This document shows, in pieces, positions 62,090-64,000 of a stretch of DNA of 64,000 nt. The first letter of the stretch is position 1. Each line of letters opens with the position of its first letter. The position numbers were made by a program, and so were the translations under genes. Below the pieces are notes generated by a model. That model searched no databases and was not told where the DNA came from. It saw nothing but the letters and a program-made list of their open reading frames with translations. The DNA lies in contig OX377202.1 in NCBI GenBank assembly GCA_947396885.1, positions 110,254,221-110,318,220 of the forward strand, read 5' to 3'. This DNA comes from Heligmosomoides polygyrus polygyrus (Eukaryota > Nematoda > Chromadorea > Rhabditida > Heligmosomidae).

Positions 62090-63090
62090 GCAGCCATGCA
62101 AACTAGTTGTATGTCTTCACGGTGTCGGCCACAAAAGGGACTACGCAACAACGGGGTATCCATACGTATGGCGTTTATTTTCGATAAAGTTTCTGCTGCA
62201 ATTCAGAGGAGCTTTATTCAGGCCTAGTTGGAAAACGATGTCCTGCTAGTCAGCATTCCGAACTGCAACATTAAATGGCAGACGGTCCGTAAGGGCCTAT
62301 TCATACTTCGCGACAAGAGCGACTGGGGCGACTGCGGCGACGGATGTAGTGTGGTGCACGTAAATAATTACGCATTTCACACTGCACTCTTTGCGGACGG
62401 AGTGTGAAGTGCGCAGTTATTTACGTACACCACACTATGTCCGTCGCCCCAATCGCTTTTGTCGCTCTTGTCGCTTTTGTCGCTTTTGTCGCTCTTGTCG
62501 CTCTTGTCGCGAAGTATGAACAGGCCCTAATAGGCTCTTTGAAAACCATAAATTTTGAAAGATATCTTGTATGTACGTCCACTTAGTAGGATAGGAGATG
62601 GTTTCCGGGAAGGAACAATCTATCAAAGTCTGTCAGACATATAATTCAACATATGTAGGAGAAAGCGGGAGAAAACCTGTGTTGGAGTGAAGGAACTCCT
62701 GGCTAATAAACAGCGCAGAAACACGGGAACACCTCAGAGCGAGCACGGAGCTGATGAGCACCACGATAAAGTTAGGTGCAAAGTTTGAGCCGTAGAAGCG
62801 GACACTTGAGGCAGAAAGGCGCTGGAAGCATTCTGGAATTTCGCATGAAATCTATGAATGGCGATTTTCAAGGGAGTCCGTCAAATACGAGTGACTTTCT
62901 GCCGTTTTTTCAAACTCTACTTGACTCTTCCAGCCTCTTAAGAAGGAGGTTACGCCGAAATGTTAGCCGGAATAAAGGATATATACTAATCTCGGTTCGC
63001 CAGCTGCATCACTTGTGATTCAATGACAGTCGAGCATGGAACATGGAGTATTTTCTGCCGTTTGTTCCGAAATGTGAGCTATAGAGTGAA
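62090..63090 (+). pseudogene. Penelope-like element relic, interrupted by a MITE
   Basis: Before the MITE: FIFDKVSAAIQRSFIQA, stop, then LENDVLLVSIPNCNIKWQTV, matching the [14 protein letters not shown]...[12 protein letters not shown] part of the 11345 element. After it: RLFENHKF, then in shifted frames QTYNSTYVGESGRK and KELLANKQRRN. A CTTAAGAAGGAGGTTACGCC string with GAAATG and GGAATAAAGG lies near 62935-62985. A second LPFVPKCEL end occurs near 63055, suggesting two PLE fragments in tandem. Confidence 0.65.
62293..62527. mobile_element. 235 bp MITE with TAA duplication, PIF/Harbinger-like
   Basis: Near-perfect palindrome. The left end is GGGCCTATTCATACTTCGCG and the right end is its complement CGCGAAGTATGAACAGGCCC; TAA flanks both sides (62290-62292, 62528-62530). 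Inner arms share GTAGTGTGGTGCACGTAAAT with the complement. The right arm carries about six tandem TTGTCGCTY units against one in the left. A solo end-like fragment lies near 16618. Confidence 0.88.
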
Positions 63091-64000
63091 AAGGGCGCAT
63101 GCACACGACAAACATAATGGCTTAAAACCCAGGATTTTAGAAAAAAACACCTAGAACGTTTTTCTATAAATGAGGCTAGGTTTTATTCATACTGATGCTA
63201 TATAGACATTCTCCCTGATATCGCGAGGAATATAGGAATATAGAAAAATCAGCAGGTGAAAATGACGATATTTTCTTGATTGGCTTCATTTGGACGAAGA
63301 CCTATTTGCTCGTTCGTATTAACAGACAGAGTTGCGAAGGGTCTCTTAGGGTGGACCAGACGTGTATTTTTCTTTCTTTAAATGGGGGCTTCTTTAAACG
63401 AGCGCGGGACCGGTAGAGTGGCTACGGTGTTTGTTGGGATAGAGACAATCTCTGACCGTTCGGGCCCTAGAAGACGAGCTCGTAGAAGCGCAAGGTCATC
63501 GGGAAATAAAAGATCCACCATAAGGACCTCGAAAGGCACTGTGTACATGTACTGACAACAGTTAATACAAATATTCCATCTGCGACTGTCCTTGAATCTC
63601 GGCATGTCTTAGAACAGTATGGCAAGTAGTCGTCGAACTGTCGTGCCAAGACCATGTCGAACGTTTACTCGGCGGATTAGTTAGGGAAACTAACTCCCCT
63701 TGTCTTTTCAGGCTCTAAAGAAGACGGTTATGCCGAAGCCCAACGTTCGATTAATCTTGGCGCGACAGCTCGAAAACTAACTGCCATACTGTTCTAAGTT
63801 AATGCAAACTTATTTGTTTACTAATGCGCCAATGAAGGACACGCTAAATTCCAGTGATCCATGGCTCTCCAACAATAGAAAAGAAGAAAATAGCACAGAA
63901 AGGAAGAAAAAGCGAGAAAAAAACGACTTAAAAACCGAAACGACCAGACAAAAGTAGAAGACTACAGTTGTGGAATGATAAAAAAATAATAATCATACGC
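63091..64000. repeat. Repeat-rich end of window
   Basis: The 63440-63560 piece repeats 58850-58985 in inverse orientation. An inverted repeat of about 44 bp (CTTAGAACAGTATGGCAAGT at 63607 and its diverged complement at 63754-63798) encloses a CTAAAGAAGACGGTTATGCC string like those at PLE 3' ends. No gene was recognised. Confidence 0.45.

Overview
The window is nuclear DNA of a nematode, most likely a strongylid (hookworm-type) parasite. The evidence is short introns ending in TTTTCAG, a nematode-type receptor guanylyl cyclase, and a mix of mariner, BEL/Pao, RTE, CR1-like and Penelope-like (PLE) elements in which nearly every intron and intergenic stretch is transposon debris. The species cannot be fixed by eye.

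The one host gene I can build with confidence is a receptor-type guanylyl cyclase on the + strand. Twenty-four exons run from 3802 to 51623, and all intron phases agree. They total 2,686 bp, of which the first base completes a codon from an upstream exon; the remaining 2,685 bp encode 894 residues plus a stop. In order the exons give the second half of an extracellular ligand-binding domain, one transmembrane helix, a degenerate kinase-homology domain, a coiled linker and a complete cyclase domain. The cyclase domain keeps both metal aspartates, the guanine-selecting Glu and Cys, and the NxxxR transition-state motif. The signal peptide and N-terminal half must lie upstream of the window.

The gene is enlarged by insertions. 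Introns carry a BEL/Pao element (about 4.87-10.8 kb, minus), RTE fragments (10.8, 29.8 and 49.5 kb), PLE ends (11.3 and 25.9 kb), a roughly 900 bp palindrome (19.5-20.4 kb), a CR1-like LINE with an 861-codon open frame (35.6-38.9 kb), a foldback-like element (40.29-41.68 kb), tRNA-derived SINEs, and two mariners with terminal inverted repeats and TA target duplications. One of these mariners (47.60-48.89 kb) has an uninterrupted transposase. A nested pair of short inverted-repeat elements sits in the last intron.

Downstream of 51.6 kb the sequence is mainly repeats: a CT-rich minisatellite (52.2-52.6 kb), RTE and SINE pieces, a 122 bp MITE with TTA duplication, a GC-rich inverted-repeat element split by a second copy of the foldback-like element (54.98-57.05 kb), a third mariner (59.8-61.1 kb) and a PLE relic interrupted by a MITE (62.1-63.1 kb). 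A single possible signal-peptide exon at 58.3 kb is the only hint of another host gene.

The strongest unusual signals are: (1) the two foldback-like elements, whose terminal inverted repeats contain variable numbers of 22 bp tandem units and which are flanked by 9 bp duplications; (2) hammerhead-ribozyme-core-like strings next to PLE 3' ends; (3) nested MITEs with TWA-type duplications, one of which lies within a PLE reading frame; and (4) three mariner families within 16 kb, one apparently intact.
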